The translations under genes and the position numbers were made by a program. This document shows positions 17,334 through 27,652 of a stretch of DNA of 64,000 nt, piece by piece. The notes under the pieces are model-generated. The model ran no database searches. It was not told the origin of the DNA and saw only the letters and a program-made list of their open reading frames with translations. Each line of letters opens with the position of its first letter. Position 1 is the first letter of the stretch. The stretch is taken from positions 248,001-312,000 of the forward strand of contig NZ_FZNM01000001.1 in the NCBI RefSeq assembly GCF_900188295.1, read 5' to 3'. The stretch comes from Paracoccus sediminis. Lineage in GTDB: Bacteria > Pseudomonadota > Alphaproteobacteria > Rhodobacterales > Rhodobacteraceae.

Positions 17334-19088
17334 TCACACCAGCACGGCGCCTTCGGATTCGATCACGCCAAAGGTGGCGGCCTCGCCCAGCAGCATTTCG
17401 TTATGCGGCTTGCCGGACGGGATCATCGGAAAGCAGTTCTCGTGCTTCTCGACCAGCACATCCAGGATGAACGGCCCGTCGTAATCCAGCATCTGCTGGA
17501 TCGCGTCGTCCAGGCCCTTGGGGTCGCGGACCACCGCGCCCTTGCAGCCGAAGGCCTCGGCCAGCTTGACGAAATCGGGCAGGCTGTCCGACCAGCTTTG
17601 GCTATAGCGTTCGCCGTGCAGAAGCTGCTGCCACTGGCGGACCATCCCAAGCCGTTCGTTGTTCAGGATGAACTGCTTGACCGGCAGGCGGAACTGCACG
17701 GCCGTGCCCATTTCCTGCATGTTCATCAGCCAGCTGGCATCGCCCGCGACGTTGATGACCAGGGCATCGGGATGGGCCATCTGCACGCCGATGCTGGCGG
17801 GCAGGCCATAGCCCATCGTTCCCAGCCCGCCCGAGGTCATCCAGCGGTTCGGCCCTTCGAAATGCAGGTATTGGGCAGCCCACATCTGGTGCTGGCCCAC
17901 CTCGGTTGCGATGTATCGGTCGCGCCCCTTGGTCAGCGCCTCCAGCCGTTCCAACGCGTATTGCGGCTTGATGACCGTGTCGCTGTTCCGATAGGCCAGA
18001 CAGTTCTGGGACTTCCAGCCTTCGATCTGCTGCCACCACCGGCCCAAGGCCGCGCTGTTGACCCTGCGGCCGCGCGATTTCCAGACCTTCAGCAGGTCTT
18101 CAAGAACGTGGCCGACATCGCCGACGATGGGGATGTCCACCTGGATCACCTTGTTGATGCTGGACGGGTCGATATCGATATGCGCCTTGACCGAATGCGG
18201 GCTGAAATCGGCGATGCGGCCGGTAATGCGATCGTCAAAGCGGGCGCCGACGTTAATCATCAGGTCGCAGCCATGCATCGCCAGGTTGGCTTCGTAAAGC
18301 CCGTGCATCCCCAGCATTCCCAGCCAGTTCCTGCCCGATGCCGGATAGGCGCCCAGGCCCATCAGGGTCGAGGTCACGGGAAAGCCCGTCGCATCCGCCA
18401 GTTCGCGCAGCAACTGGCTGGCACCGGGGCCAGAGTTGATGACCCCGCCGCCCGTGTACAGAATCGGACGCTCGGCCCCTTCGATCAGTTCGACCAGGCG
18501 GGTGATGGCGTTGATGTCCCCCTTGCGCACCGGCTGATAGCGGGCCGGCTCGATCTGCTTCGGCCCGACATAGGCGTCGGTCGCGAACTGCACGTCCTTC
18601 GGGATATCGACCAGCACCGGCCCCGGCCGCCCCGAGGTCGCGACCTGGAACGCCTTGTGGATCGTTTCCGCCAGCTTGCCGGTATCCTTGACCAGCCAGT
18701 TGTGCTTGGTGCACGGCCGGGTGATGCCCACCGTGTCCGCCTCTTGGAACCCGTCGGTGCCGATCATGAAGGTCGGCACCTGGCCCGACAGCACGATCAG
18801 CGGGATCGAATCCAGCAGCGCGTCCGTCAACCCGGTCACGGCATTCGTGGCGCCCGGACCGGACGTGACCAGCACCACCCCCGGCTTGCCCGTGGACCGG
18901 GCATAGCCTTCGGCCATGTGGACCGCGCCCTGTTCGTGGCGGACCAGAACATGGGTGATGTCGTTCTGCTGGAACAGCTCGTCATAAATGGGAAGCACCG
19001 CCCCGCCCGGATAGCCGAATACCGTGTCAACGCCCTGATCGCGCAGGGCTTCGACAACCATTCTTGCACCCGTCATCATTCGGGACAT
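17334..19088 (-). CDS. ilvB: Acetolactate synthase large (catalytic) subunit
   Basis: 584 residues. A ThDP/FAD enzyme that condenses pyruvate with pyruvate or 2-ketobutyrate at the first common step of Val, Leu and Ile synthesis. It has the pyrimidine-binding N-domain with [14 protein letters not shown] and the catalytic Glu in [16 protein letters not shown]. The central FAD-binding domain follows. The C-terminal ThDP domain has the GDG-type motif in [15 protein letters not shown]; here the usual GDG reads GDA, as in many AHAS. It ends in the conserved [17 protein letters not shown]. It is first in the operon with ilvN; 146 bases upstream separate it from bpt. The symbol could equally be ilvI or ilvG. 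Confidence 0.96.
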   Translation of the reverse strand: MSRMMTGARMVVEALRDQGVDTVFGYPGGAVLPIYDELFQQNDITHVLVRHEQGAVHMAEGYARSTGKPGVVLVTSGPGATNAVTGLTDALLDSIPLIVLSGQVPTFMIGTDGFQEADTVGITRPCTKHNWLVKDTGKLAETIHKAFQVATSGRPGPVLVDIPKDVQFATDAYVGPKQIEPARYQPVRKGDINAITRLVELIEGAERPILYTGGGVINSGPGASQLLRELADATGFPVTSTLMGLGAYPASGRNWLGMLGMHGLYEANLAMHGCDLMINVGARFDDRITGRIADFSPHSVKAHIDIDPSSINKVIQVDIPIVGDVGHVLEDLLKVWKSRGRRVNSAALGRWWQQIEGWKSQNCLAYRNSDTVIKPQYALERLEALTKGRDRYIATEVGQHQMWAAQYLHFEGPNRWMTSGGLGTMGYGLPASIGVQMAHPDALVINVAGDASWLMNMQEMGTAVQFRLPVKQFILNNERLGMVRQWQQLLHGERYSQSWSDSLPDFVKLAEAFGCKGAVVRDPKGLDDAIQQMLDYDGPFILDVLVEKHENCFPMIPSGKPHNEMLLGEAATFGVIESEGAVLV

Positions 19089-19234
19089 CGTTTCTCTCCA
19101 TCACAGACAAGCCGTCGCAGGGGGAATCCCGCCAGCGCGTCGGCGCAAACTATGGACAGGGCAACGCAGGGTCAATGGGGTGGGCCGGAGAAAATGACGC
19201 CGCCAGGGCAAAATTTGTAATTTTCTTTCGCCGA

Positions 19235-20074
19235 TCATCGGTCAAATTGCGGCAACGCGATTCGGGCGACCTGTTCGACGATCGGATCCACCGACAGGGG
19301 ATGGGCCTCGTTCGAATGGTCCTCGGGGTCGCCGATGGGCTGCCAGACACCGCCCTTGTAGATCTCCAACGCGGAAAAGCGCGCCTTGTAATCCATCTTG
19401 CGGCTGCCCGGCACCCAATAGCCCAGATAGATGTAAGGCAGCTTGGCCGCCCTCGCGATCTCGATATGGTCCAGGATCAGATAGGTTCCCAGGCTGGCCG
19501 GTTGCAGGATCGGGTGGTAAAAGCTGTAGACAAGGCTGAGGCCGTCATCCAGCACGTCGGTCAGGCAGACGGCGGCCAGGAAATCGTCGCCTTGGGCCAC
19601 CCGTTCGGGACGGTCGGCGCTGCACCGGTATTCGATGACGCGCGTCTTGACGGGCGTTTCCTCGATCATGGCGGCGAATTCGAAGATGTCCATGTCGGCC
19701 ATCCCGCCATCCGCGTGGCGGCTGTCCAGATAGCGGCGGAACAGGTCGAACTGTTCTTCGGTCGCCCAGGCGCTGGTGGCCAGCCGACGCAGGCCCGCGT
19801 TGCGGCGCATCAACCGGCGCTGCGTGCGCGAGGGCTGGAAATCCGCCACCCGGATGCGCGCCGACATGCAGGCCACGCAGCTTTCGCAACTGGGGCGGTA
19901 CAGAACGTTCTGCGACCGCCGAAAGCCTTGTCGGGACAGGGCATTGTTCAGATCGGACGCGTTGTCGCCATGCAGCGCCGTGAACAGCTTGCGTTCGGCG
20001 CGGCCATGCAGATAGGGGCAGGGTTGGGGGGCCGTGACATAGAATTGCGGCGCATGGGGCAGCGTATGGCGCAT
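19235..20074 (-). CDS. bpt: Aspartate/glutamate leucyltransferase (N-end rule)
   Basis: 279 residues. It transfers Leu from Leu-tRNA to proteins with N-terminal Asp or Glu, marking them for ClpSAP degradation. The N-terminal ATE domain has [14 protein letters not shown] and the Cys pair CESCVACM. The C-terminal acyltransferase-like domain includes the YSFYHP and [14 protein letters not shown] blocks that define bacterial Bpt/Ate. It is often annotated as arginyltransferase in older records. Divergent from glnE. Confidence 0.93.
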   Translation of the reverse strand: MRHTLPHAPQFYVTAPQPCPYLHGRAERKLFTALHGDNASDLNNALSRQGFRRSQNVLYRPSCESCVACMSARIRVADFQPSRTQRRLMRRNAGLRRLATSAWATEEQFDLFRRYLDSRHADGGMADMDIFEFAAMIEETPVKTRVIEYRCSADRPERVAQGDDFLAAVCLTDVLDDGLSLVYSFYHPILQPASLGTYLILDHIEIARAAKLPYIYLGYWVPGSRKMDYKARFSALEIYKGGVWQPIGDPEDHSNEAHPLSVDPIVEQVARIALPQFDR

Positions 20075-20268
20075 CAGCGTCGGCCCTTGTGACGGGATGT
20101 CGTTTCAGAACTGATCATGCGCCAAAAAGGATCCGTCTGCCCGGTTGTGGATTTGGACGAAAGCCTAGCAACGATTGCGTGACACGCCAAGCGGGGAAAG
20201 ACCGAAAGCTTGAACGGCCGCGGCCCGCCGGGCGTTGACGGGGCAGGGGCCATGGCTAGTCTGCCCCC

Positions 20269-23061
20269 ATGGATTTCGCCGCACGCATCGTCCGCCATCC
20301 GCTTGCCGCCGACCCCGACCGGGCGCGCCATGTCCTTGGCCGGTTTCCGCCGCTGGATCCCGCGCTTGCCGCCCTGATCGGCGGCGCGGCAGGATGCAGC
20401 CCTTATCTGGCAGGCCTTTTGCAGTCCGAATCCGACTGGCTGCCCGGCGCACTTGACCATGACGATGTGGTGGCGCGCGAAACGGCGGGTTCCGACGATC
20501 TGGACGCCGAGGCGCTGTCGATCGCCCTGCGCCAGGCCAAGCGCCGGATCGCCCTTTACGCGGCCCTGGCCGATCTGGGCGGTGTCTGGACGCTGGAACA
20601 GGTGACGGGCGCGTTGTCCGATCTGGCCGACCGCGCGGTCGATCTGGCCTTGCGGGTCCATGTCGCGCAGGAACGACGGCGCGGCAAGCTGCCCCCGTCC
20701 GACGCGGATTCGGGCGGGCTGTTTGCCCTGGCCATGGGCAAGGGCGGCGCGCGCGAGTTGAACTACAGTTCGGACATCGACCTCATCGTGCTGTTCGACG
20801 AGGCGGCCTATGACGACGCCGACCAGCACGATGCCCGCGCCGCCCTGATCCGCGCCACCCGCAAGACCGCGGCCATGCTGTCCGAGGTGACGGCCCACGG
20901 CTATGTCTTTCGGACCGATCTGCGGCTGCGGCCCGATGCGGCGGTCACCCCGGTCTGCATTTCGACCGCCGCGGCCCTGGCCTATTACGAGGCCGAGGGA
21001 CGGACCTGGGAACGCGCCGCCTTCATCAAGGCGCGGGCGGCGGCGGGCAACATCGCGGCGGGCGAACGCTTTCTGCACGACCTGCGGCCCTTTGTCTGGC
21101 GCAAGCACCTGGATTTCGCGGCGATCCAGGACGCCCACGACATGCGGCTGCGGATTCGCGACCACAAGGGTTTGGGCGGACGGATGGAGATTCCGGGCCA
21201 CAACATGAAGCTGGGCCGGGGCGGCATCCGCGAGATCGAGTTCTTCACCCAGACCCGCCAGCTGATCGCCGGGGGCCGCGATCCCGGCCTGCGCCAGCGC
21301 GATACCGTGGGGGGCTTGGCCGCACTGGCCGACAAGGGATGGATTCCCCGCAACGTGGCCGCCGATCTGATCGATCACTATCGCCAGCACCGCGACATCG
21401 AACACCGCATCCAGATGGTCAACGACGCCCAGACCCACAGCATTCCCAAAGAGGCCGCCGGGGTGGCGCTGATCGCCGCGATGATGGGCGAATCCGATGC
21501 CGTGGGGTGGTCGGCCCGTCTTCGGGCGCGCCTGGACCATGTGCACGATCTGACCGAAACTTTTTTCGCGCCGGCCGAGGCCAGCCAGCGTCCTTCGATC
21601 TCGCCTGAATCGCAGGCGATCATCGACCGCTGGCAGACTTATCCGGCGCTGCGGTCGGCCCGCGCGCGGCAGATCTTCAAGCGGGTCGAGCCGGAACTTC
21701 TGTCCCGCCTGGCCCGGATCGGTCACCCGACCGAGGCCCTGAGCCGGTTCGACGGCTTCCTGTCCGGCCTGCCCGCGGGCGTGCAGATCTTTTCCCTGTT
21801 CGAGGCCAATCCTCAGCTGATCGACCTTCTGGTCGATATCTGCGGCAGCGCCCCCGGCCTTGCCGCCTATCTGACGCGGCATTCGGCGGTGCTGGACGCG
21901 GTGCTGGGCGGCAGTTTCTTTTCGCCCTGGCCGGGCGCCGCGGGCCTGCGGGCGGACCTTGATCGGCTGCTGCAATCCGCGCAAACCGGGCCGGGCGGCG
22001 GATACGAGGCCGCCCTGGACGCCGCCCGCCGCTGGACGCACGAATGGCATTTCCGCGTCGGCGTCCATCACCTGCGCGGTCTGATCGATGCGGACGAGGC
22101 CGCCGTGCAATACGCCGACATCGCCGATGCCTGCATCGCCGCGCTGTTTCCCGTGACCGCCGCCGATTTCGCCCGCAAGCACGGCGCGCCGCCGGGCCGG
22201 GGGGCCGTGGTTCTGGGCATGGGCTCGCTGGGCGCCCGCACGCTGAACGCGGCATCGGATCTGGATCTGATCGTGATTTACGATGCGGCCGGCGCCGAGG
22301 GGTCGGACGGGCCGCGCCCCCTGGCCGCGCGGCCCTATTACGCGCGGTTGACCCAGGCCATGATTACCGCCGTTTCCGCCCCTACTGCCGAAGGGCGGCT
22401 GTACGACGTGGACATGCGTCTGCGCCCGTCGGGGCGGCAAGGCCCGGTCGCGACCGCCATCGAAAGTTTCGAAACCTATCAGCGGACCGAGGCCTGGACC
22501 TGGGAGCATCTGGCCCTGACGCGCGCCCGCGCGGTGGCGCGGGCCGGTGCGGGGGCCGAGGCCTTGGGCAACGATGTCGAGGCCCTGCGGCTGGCGGTGT
22601 TGCGCGGCCGGGGCACCGACGATCGGGTGCTGCCGGATCTGGCCGACATGCGCGAACGCATCTTCGCGGCCCGACCGATGGACGGCATGTGGGAAGCCAA
22701 GGTGGGTCCGGGCCGGTTGCAGGACATCGACCTGCTGGCGCAGTCCCTGGCGCTGCGGGCGGGCGATCCGGCCCGTGCGACCTTGGCGCAGTTGCGCGCC
22801 GGGCGGCGGGCCGGGCTGATCGAGGGGGCGGATGCCGACCGGCTGGCCTCGATCTGGCGATTCCTGTGGCGGTTGCACGCCTCGGGGCGGCTGCTGACCG
22901 CCAAGCCGCTGAAGATGGAGGAGATCGGCCTGGGTGGGCAGGATTTCCTGCTGCGCGAAAGCGGCGCCGGATCGATCGGCGACCTGGCGGTCCGGCTGCG
23001 CGATTTCTGCGCCGAGGCCACCGCGCTGATCGACGCGGCCTTGCCGGCGGATGCGTGCTAG
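20269..23061 (+). CDS. glnE: Bifunctional glutamine synthetase adenylyltransferase/deadenylase
   Basis: 930 residues, the standard two-headed enzyme that attaches AMP to GlnA, or removes it, under control of PII and glutamine. It has two nucleotidyltransferase folds. The first (deadenylase side) has ELNYSSDIDLIVLFDE near residue 165. The second (adenylylase side) has TLNAASDLDLIVIYD near residue 660. Each is followed by a GlnD-type helical domain. Start ATG 20269; the 194-base divergent gap to bpt contains the promoters. Its stop overlaps the convergent GT2 gene by four bases. Confidence 0.95.
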   Translation: MDFAARIVRHPLAADPDRARHVLGRFPPLDPALAALIGGAAGCSPYLAGLLQSESDWLPGALDHDDVVARETAGSDDLDAEALSIALRQAKRRIALYAALADLGGVWTLEQVTGALSDLADRAVDLALRVHVAQERRRGKLPPSDADSGGLFALAMGKGGARELNYSSDIDLIVLFDEAAYDDADQHDARAALIRATRKTAAMLSEVTAHGYVFRTDLRLRPDAAVTPVCISTAAALAYYEAEGRTWERAAFIKARAAAGNIAAGERFLHDLRPFVWRKHLDFAAIQDAHDMRLRIRDHKGLGGRMEIPGHNMKLGRGGIREIEFFTQTRQLIAGGRDPGLRQRDTVGGLAALADKGWIPRNVAADLIDHYRQHRDIEHRIQMVNDAQTHSIPKEAAGVALIAAMMGESDAVGWSARLRARLDHVHDLTETFFAPAEASQRPSISPESQAIIDRWQTYPALRSARARQIFKRVEPELLSRLARIGHPTEALSRFDGFLSGLPAGVQIFSLFEANPQLIDLLVDICGSAPGLAAYLTRHSAVLDAVLGGSFFSPWPGAAGLRADLDRLLQSAQTGPGGGYEAALDAARRWTHEWHFRVGVHHLRGLIDADEAAVQYADIADACIAALFPVTAADFARKHGAPPGRGAVVLGMGSLGARTLNAASDLDLIVIYDAAGAEGSDGPRPLAARPYYARLTQAMITAVSAPTAEGRLYDVDMRLRPSGRQGPVATAIESFETYQRTEAWTWEHLALTRARAVARAGAGAEALGNDVEALRLAVLRGRGTDDRVLPDLADMRERIFAARPMDGMWEAKVGPGRLQDIDLLAQSLALRAGDPARATLAQLRAGRRAGLIEGADADRLASIWRFLWRLHASGRLLTAKPLKMEEIGLGGQDFLLRESGAGSIGDLAVRLRDFCAEATALIDAALPADAC

Positions 23062-25127
23062 GCGCTTTTCCGGACAGGAATTTCGGTGGCGATACCTTCC
23101 TCCAGGACGATGGTTTCGTGCATGGGCATCGGCATGGGCGTGGCCCTGGGCCTGCTGTCGCCGATCTGGCCCAGCACCGGCAGGGATACCGTGCCGTCGG
23201 CAGGCAGGACAACCGCGTCGGCCGCGTCATAGATGCCGTGCGCTGTCTTGTCCCAGTAAAAGGGCTTCACGACCACCTCGTAGATCGCCTTCCACCCGGC
23301 CAGGCAGCCCAGCGGGAAATACAGGTGCAGGCTGGGCACCCAAGCCATCAGATGCCGGTGCTTGTCGGCGCGCACCGCCCACATCCCTACCCCGATGGAC
23401 AGCAATTCCGACAGAACGAAGGTGCCGAACAGCGCGGGGATCGCATAGCCGCCCCAGACCCCGGCCAGGGGTTCGCGCAGCGGATGGGGCAGGCCAAGGC
23501 TCAGCAGCCAAAAGCTCCACAAAACGGGGGCCAGCAGGTATTGCGACAGGCTGCCCAGGAACTGGACTTGGAAACCAATGAACCGGCGCGGCCCAAGTTC
23601 GCGCCACAGGGCGCGGGGATTTCGCATGTGGACGCCCCAGGTCATCGCATAGCCTTTCAGCCAGCGGGACCGCTGCTTGATCCAGGGCAGGGCGCGGCAG
23701 TTCGCCTCCTCGTCCGTGGTGGTGTCGATGATCCGGGTCCGCCAGCCGCGCCGGGCCAGGCGCACGCCCAGATCGGCGTCCTCGGTCACGTTCCAGGCGT
23801 CCCAGGCGCCGACCTGTTCCAGCGCGTCGCGGCGGAAGAACAGCGTGGTCCCGCCCAGCGGCACGACCAGTCCCATCCGCGCGACGCCGGGCAGGATCAC
23901 CCGGAACCAGGCGGCGTATTCGATGGTAAAGCAGCGCGCCAGCCAGTTGGTGCGCGGATTGTAGTAATCCAGCGCCCCTTGCAGGCAGGCCACATCGGGG
24001 GCCGCGAAATGGAACCCGCGCGCAACCTTGTGCAACTGGTCGGGATCGGGCCGATCCTCGGCGTCCCAAACGCCAATGATCGCGCCGCGGCAAAAGTTCA
24101 GGGCATAGTTCAAGGCGCGCGGCTTGGTCTGGACGGGGCCATTCGGAACCTCGACCACGCGCAGCCAGCCGGGCAGGCGCGCGTTTTGCAGGGCGTTGCG
24201 TGTCACCCGGTCGCTGGCCTCGATCACCAGCAGGACGTCCATCAGTTCGCGCGGGTAATCCAGCCGCGACAATCGGCCCACCAGCTTGCCCGCGACATCG
24301 CTTTCGCGGAACAGCGGAACCATGACCGAGATCACGGGCAGCGGCCCGGTCATCTCGGCCCGCGCCGTCCTGCCGCTGGCCAGATCGTCGGCCAGGGCAC
24401 GATCTTCGGCATGGACCCGGCGGGTGGCCAGGACGGCCAGCAGCTTCAGCGCGCTTTGCGCCAGCAGCGACACCGTAGCCCACAGCGTCAGCAGCGACAG
24501 CACCGCGACCGGGACCAGCCACAGACCCAGGGCCAGCCCGGCCATGGCGCCCAGCGCGATGCGGCCGGTTCGCGCCTCGTTCCGGGACCGGCAGGATTCA
24601 GCGGCAGGCACACGCATTTCGGCGTGTCGGATCATGGCGATGCGGCGCGAGGCGAGGATCGCGGCCTGAATGTCATCCTCGTTGCACAGCAGCATCCGCA
24701 CCTGCCCAAAACTTGCGGGAAGGGCTGGGATCAGATCGGCGAACAGTTCAGGACGGGCGGTGGCGATCCAGGTGACGCCGCCGATGCGGCGCCAGGGCAG
24801 GATGGCCTGGGCCAGGCAGACATCCGCGCCTACAGCATCGATCAGGCGGGGATCGCCCGGCGTCCGGGCGGGATCCAGGACAGTGGTGCGCCATTGGCGC
24901 GACAGCGCGCGCATCAGCGCATCAGACGTGACCCAGCCTTGCGACAGAAGGATCTGGCCCAGGCGGCTGTCCTGCCGTGCCCGCATCACGCTGGCCTTCA
25001 ACAGGTTGCCCGGATCGACCGCGCCATCTTCCAACAGCAATTGACCCAAGGGAAGCTGGTTCCGGGGCGCCAGGGTCGGGGCCGGGGTTTCAACCCAAGG
25101 ACGAACAACAAAATTTGCACTGGCCAT
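23058..25127 (-). CDS. MshEN-domain glycosyltransferase family 2 (NfrB-like)
   Basis: 689 residues. Residues 26-78 form an MshEN c-di-GMP-binding pattern: a 24-residue motif with LGQLLLEDG, a five-residue spacer, then an exact RLGxxLxxxGx6LxxxLxxQ copy (R55, L56, G57, L60, G64, L71, L75, Q78). Membrane helices near 200-240 precede the GT-A domain, which has VPLFRES, the DxD-like VWDAEDRP, TEDADLG and QRSRWLKG (QxxRW). Several C-terminal membrane helices follow. This is the layout of E. coli NfrB (N4 adsorption protein B), a c-di-GMP-activated polysaccharide synthase. It probably makes a secreted or surface glycan under c-di-GMP control. A perfect CtrA box lies 44 bases upstream. Confidence 0.88.
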   Translation of the reverse strand: MASANFVVRPWVETPAPTLAPRNQLPLGQLLLEDGAVDPGNLLKASVMRARQDSRLGQILLSQGWVTSDALMRALSRQWRTTVLDPARTPGDPRLIDAVGADVCLAQAILPWRRIGGVTWIATARPELFADLIPALPASFGQVRMLLCNEDDIQAAILASRRIAMIRHAEMRVPAAESCRSRNEARTGRIALGAMAGLALGLWLVPVAVLSLLTLWATVSLLAQSALKLLAVLATRRVHAEDRALADDLASGRTARAEMTGPLPVISVMVPLFRESDVAGKLVGRLSRLDYPRELMDVLLVIEASDRVTRNALQNARLPGWLRVVEVPNGPVQTKPRALNYALNFCRGAIIGVWDAEDRPDPDQLHKVARGFHFAAPDVACLQGALDYYNPRTNWLARCFTIEYAAWFRVILPGVARMGLVVPLGGTTLFFRRDALEQVGAWDAWNVTEDADLGVRLARRGWRTRIIDTTTDEEANCRALPWIKQRSRWLKGYAMTWGVHMRNPRALWRELGPRRFIGFQVQFLGSLSQYLLAPVLWSFWLLSLGLPHPLREPLAGVWGGYAIPALFGTFVLSELLSIGVGMWAVRADKHRHLMAWVPSLHLYFPLGCLAGWKAIYEVVVKPFYWDKTAHGIYDAADAVVLPADGTVSLPVLGQIGDSRPRATPMPMPMHETIVLEEGIATEIPVRKSA

Positions 25128-25170
25128 GAACGATTCCCTGACGGATCGTCCATGGGTCGCACGAAAGCGG

Positions 25171-25185
25171 TTAAGAAGGCGTTAA
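25171..25185 (-). promoter_or_regulatory. CtrA box upstream of the MshEN glycosyltransferase
   Basis: On the minus strand TTAAC-GCCTTC-TTAAC, an exact match to the CtrA consensus TTAAC-N6-TTAAC. It is 44 bases upstream of the start at 25127 and overlaps the stop codon of carA, which reads the same way. It suggests independent, cell-cycle-linked transcription of the glycosyltransferase. Confidence 0.65.
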
Positions 25186-26336
25186 GCGCCGGTTCGGCGA
25201 TTGCGCATCGCGTCAGCGAACCGCCGGAACAGATACAGGCTGTCCTGCGGTCCCGGCGCGGCCTCGGGATGGTACTGGACCGAAAAGACGGGCTTGTCCT
25301 GAACCCGGATGCCGCAGTTGCTGCCGTCGAACAGGCTGACATGGGTTTCGACCACGCCCGCGGGCAAGGTCTGGCTGTCCACCGCGAAGCCGTGGTTCAT
25401 GGATGTGATCTCGACCTTGCCCGTTTCCGTGTCGCGCACGGGATGGTTCGCGCCGTGATGGCCGTGGCCCATCTTGACGGTCCGCGCCCCCAGCGCCAGC
25501 GCCAGCATCTGGTGGCCCAGGCAGATGCCAAAGATCGGCATGTCGCGGTCCAGCAGCCCCTGGATCATCGGCACCGCATAGGCGCCGGTGGCCGCTGGAT
25601 CGCCGGGACCGTTCGACAGGAACACGCCTTCGGGATCATGGGCCATCACTTCCTCGGCCGTGGCGGTGGCGGGCAGGACGGTCACATCGGCGCCATAAGC
25701 CACCAGCGACCGCAGGATGTTGCGTTTCGCGCCGTAATCCAGCGCCACGACCTTGAAGGGCTTGTCTTCGGGTGAGGTTCCGAACCCCTTGCCCCATTCC
25801 CAGGCGCCCTGGTCCCAGCGATAGCTTTGGCGGCAGGTCACGTCGCGGGCCAGATCCAGCCCGACAAGGCCGGTCCAGTCGCGTGCCCGTGCGATCATCG
25901 CGGCAATGTCGAACGTGCCGTCGGGGTCGTGGGCCAGGACCACATGGGGCGCGCCCTGTCGGCGGATCGCGCGGGTCAGGCGGCGGGTATCCACGCCGCC
26001 CATGCCGATGCGCCCGCGACGCGCCATCCAGCCGGCCAGATCGCCCGCCGCCCGCCAGTTCGACGGATCGGTCGGATCCCAGCGCACGACGATGCCGCTG
26101 GCTACGGGGTCGGGGGCCTCGTCATCTTCCGGGGTGATGCCGGTGTTGCCGATATGGGGAAAGGTGAAGGTCACGACTTGGCTGGCATAGGACGGATCGG
26201 TCATGATCTCCTGATAGCCGGTCATGGCGGTGTTGAAGACCAGTTCGGCCACCACCTCTCCGGGCGCGCCGAAGCCCTGGCCATAGAAGACGGTTCCGTC
26301 GGCAAGCGCGAGGCAGGCGGTCGGTTTGTTGGCCAT
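25182..26336 (-). CDS. carA: Carbamoyl-phosphate synthase small subunit
   Basis: 384 residues from ATG 26336; a longer in-frame extension lacks family similarity. It is the glutaminase subunit that feeds ammonia to CarB for arginine and pyrimidine synthesis. The N-terminal CPSase_sm domain begins CLALADGTVFYG and has GYQEIMTDPSY. The C-terminal class I amidotransferase has the nucleophile Cys in GICLGHQM and the catalytic His in SVQYHPEAAPGP. carB is not adjacent in this window. Divergent from yqeY by 131 bases. Confidence 0.95.
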   Translation of the reverse strand: MANKPTACLALADGTVFYGQGFGAPGEVVAELVFNTAMTGYQEIMTDPSYASQVVTFTFPHIGNTGITPEDDEAPDPVASGIVVRWDPTDPSNWRAAGDLAGWMARRGRIGMGGVDTRRLTRAIRRQGAPHVVLAHDPDGTFDIAAMIARARDWTGLVGLDLARDVTCRQSYRWDQGAWEWGKGFGTSPEDKPFKVVALDYGAKRNILRSLVAYGADVTVLPATATAEEVMAHDPEGVFLSNGPGDPAATGAYAVPMIQGLLDRDMPIFGICLGHQMLALALGARTVKMGHGHHGANHPVRDTETGKVEITSMNHGFAVDSQTLPAGVVETHVSLFDGSNCGIRVQDKPVFSVQYHPEAAPGPQDSLYLFRRFADAMRNRRTGA

Positions 26337-26467
26337 GGCACGAAACCCTTTGTCTGAAACCTGCCGGTGAATAGGGGGCAGGGCGGGCAAGGTCAAGAAG
26401 CCGCCCCGACTTGATTTGGGCGCGGCATTGGACTAGATCGCATCCTTTCGCGACCAGAGGAACGACC

Positions 26468-26929
26468 ATGGACCTGCGAGCCACGCTGCAAGCCGCCACC
26501 AAGGACGCCATGAAGGCCAAGGACAGCGCCCGGCTGTCCACCCTGCGCCTGATCGGCGCGGCCATCAAGGACCGCGAGATCGCGGCCCGCGTGGGCGATG
26601 GCGACGGCACGCTGAACGATGGGGATCTGATCGCCATTCTGTCGAAGATGGTCAAGCAGCGTCAGGAATCGGCCAAGGCCTACGAGGAGGGCGGACGCCT
26701 GGAGCTGGCGCAGAAGGAAGAAGCCGAAATCGGCGTGATCCAGGAGTTCCTGCCCCGGCAGCTGTCCCAAGCGGAAACCGCGGCCGCCGTCGATGCGGCG
26801 ATCGGCGCCCTTGGCGCGACCGGCATCCGCGACATGGGCCGCGTGATGGCCGAACTGCGCGACCGTCATGCCGGGCAGATGGATTTCGGGGCGGTCGGAC
26901 CGATGGTCAAGGCCCGTCTGCTGAACTGA
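26468..26929 (+). CDS. yqeY: GatB/YqeY domain protein
   Basis: 153 residues, all one GatB/YqeY fold: an N-terminal helical part with MKAKDSARLSTLRLIGAAIK and a C-terminal part with EIGVIQEFLPRQLS and the conserved RDMGRVMAELRDR. The domain resembles the tRNA-binding tail of GatB, but the function of stand-alone YqeY is not established. ATG 26468 follows GAGGAACGACC. The DUF3008 gene follows after 38 bases. Confidence 0.9.
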   Translation: MDLRATLQAATKDAMKAKDSARLSTLRLIGAAIKDREIAARVGDGDGTLNDGDLIAILSKMVKQRQESAKAYEEGGRLELAQKEEAEIGVIQEFLPRQLSQAETAAAVDAAIGALGATGIRDMGRVMAELRDRHAGQMDFGAVGPMVKARLLN

Positions 26930-26967
26930 ATTGCCCAAAGCGCGTTGGTAGGCAGGAGGTATCCGCC

Positions 26968-27156
26968 ATGCCCGCCACGTCGAAAGCCCAGCAGAAAGCC
27001 GCAGGCGCCGCCCTGTCCGCCAAGCGCGGCGACACAAAGGTCAAGGATCTCAAAGGCGCGTCCAAAGAGATGTACGACAGCATGAGCGAAAGCCAGCTGG
27101 AGGAGTTCGCCGGGACAAAGCACGCCGGCAAGCCCGAGCATGTCCAAAGGGACTGA
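26968..27156 (+). CDS. DUF3008 family small protein
   Basis: 62 residues, basic and Lys/Ser/Ala-rich: it starts PATSKAQQKAAGAALSAKRG, then SKEMYDSMSESQLEEFAGTK. This is the full length of the DUF3008 family, whose C-terminal part resembles small stress-related proteins of Proteobacteria. Function unknown. It has an excellent SD (AGGAGG) before ATG 26968. It ends two bases before the convergent DUF2244 gene. Confidence 0.85.
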   Translation: MPATSKAQQKAAGAALSAKRGDTKVKDLKGASKEMYDSMSESQLEEFAGTKHAGKPEHVQRD

Positions 27157-27158
27157 TA

Positions 27159-27652
27159 TCAGCGCAGGCTGGCCAGCCGGCGTTGCAGATCGTCATGCAG
27201 GCTGCGCCGTTCATCGGGCGTCAGAAAGACGCCAAGCTCGATTTCCCGCTGACCGTCGGTGAGGGTCAGATAGGCCTCTACCGGGCCGCGCCGCAGCGCC
27301 GCCCGCAACCAATAGCTGTTGGTGGTCCATTCGCGCATGGCCCCGCCCGGATCGCGGCGGATCACCTGTGCGGTCTTGCGGTCCAGCAGCAACTCCTCGG
27401 TCGTTTCGCCCTGCCGGTAGCTGCGCTGGATTGCATACCATACCCCTCCGATCACCAGCAGGCCAAAGGGCAGCAGGCCCCACAGGACTGCCGTGCCCAG
27501 CATGGCTATCAGCGGCAACGCCATGAATGCGGCGGTCAGTCCGATGAACCAGACGAACCCCTTGCGCGGCAACGACTGATAGGGCCACAGCCGCAGCCGA
27601 TACGACAAGGCCCCGGAGCGATCCGGGGCCGTATCGTGCCATTCGTAGGGCA

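Noticed and set aside
20074..22878. 934-codon open frame opposite glnE
   Set aside because: It is an antisense shadow: low-complexity Arg/Gly/Pro composition, no motif, while the plus strand encodes a full GlnE. High G+C produces such frames.
22044..25775. 1243-codon open frame on the plus strand across glnE and the GT2 gene
   Set aside because: It crosses two well-supported genes in a different frame and has no domain. Treated as chance.
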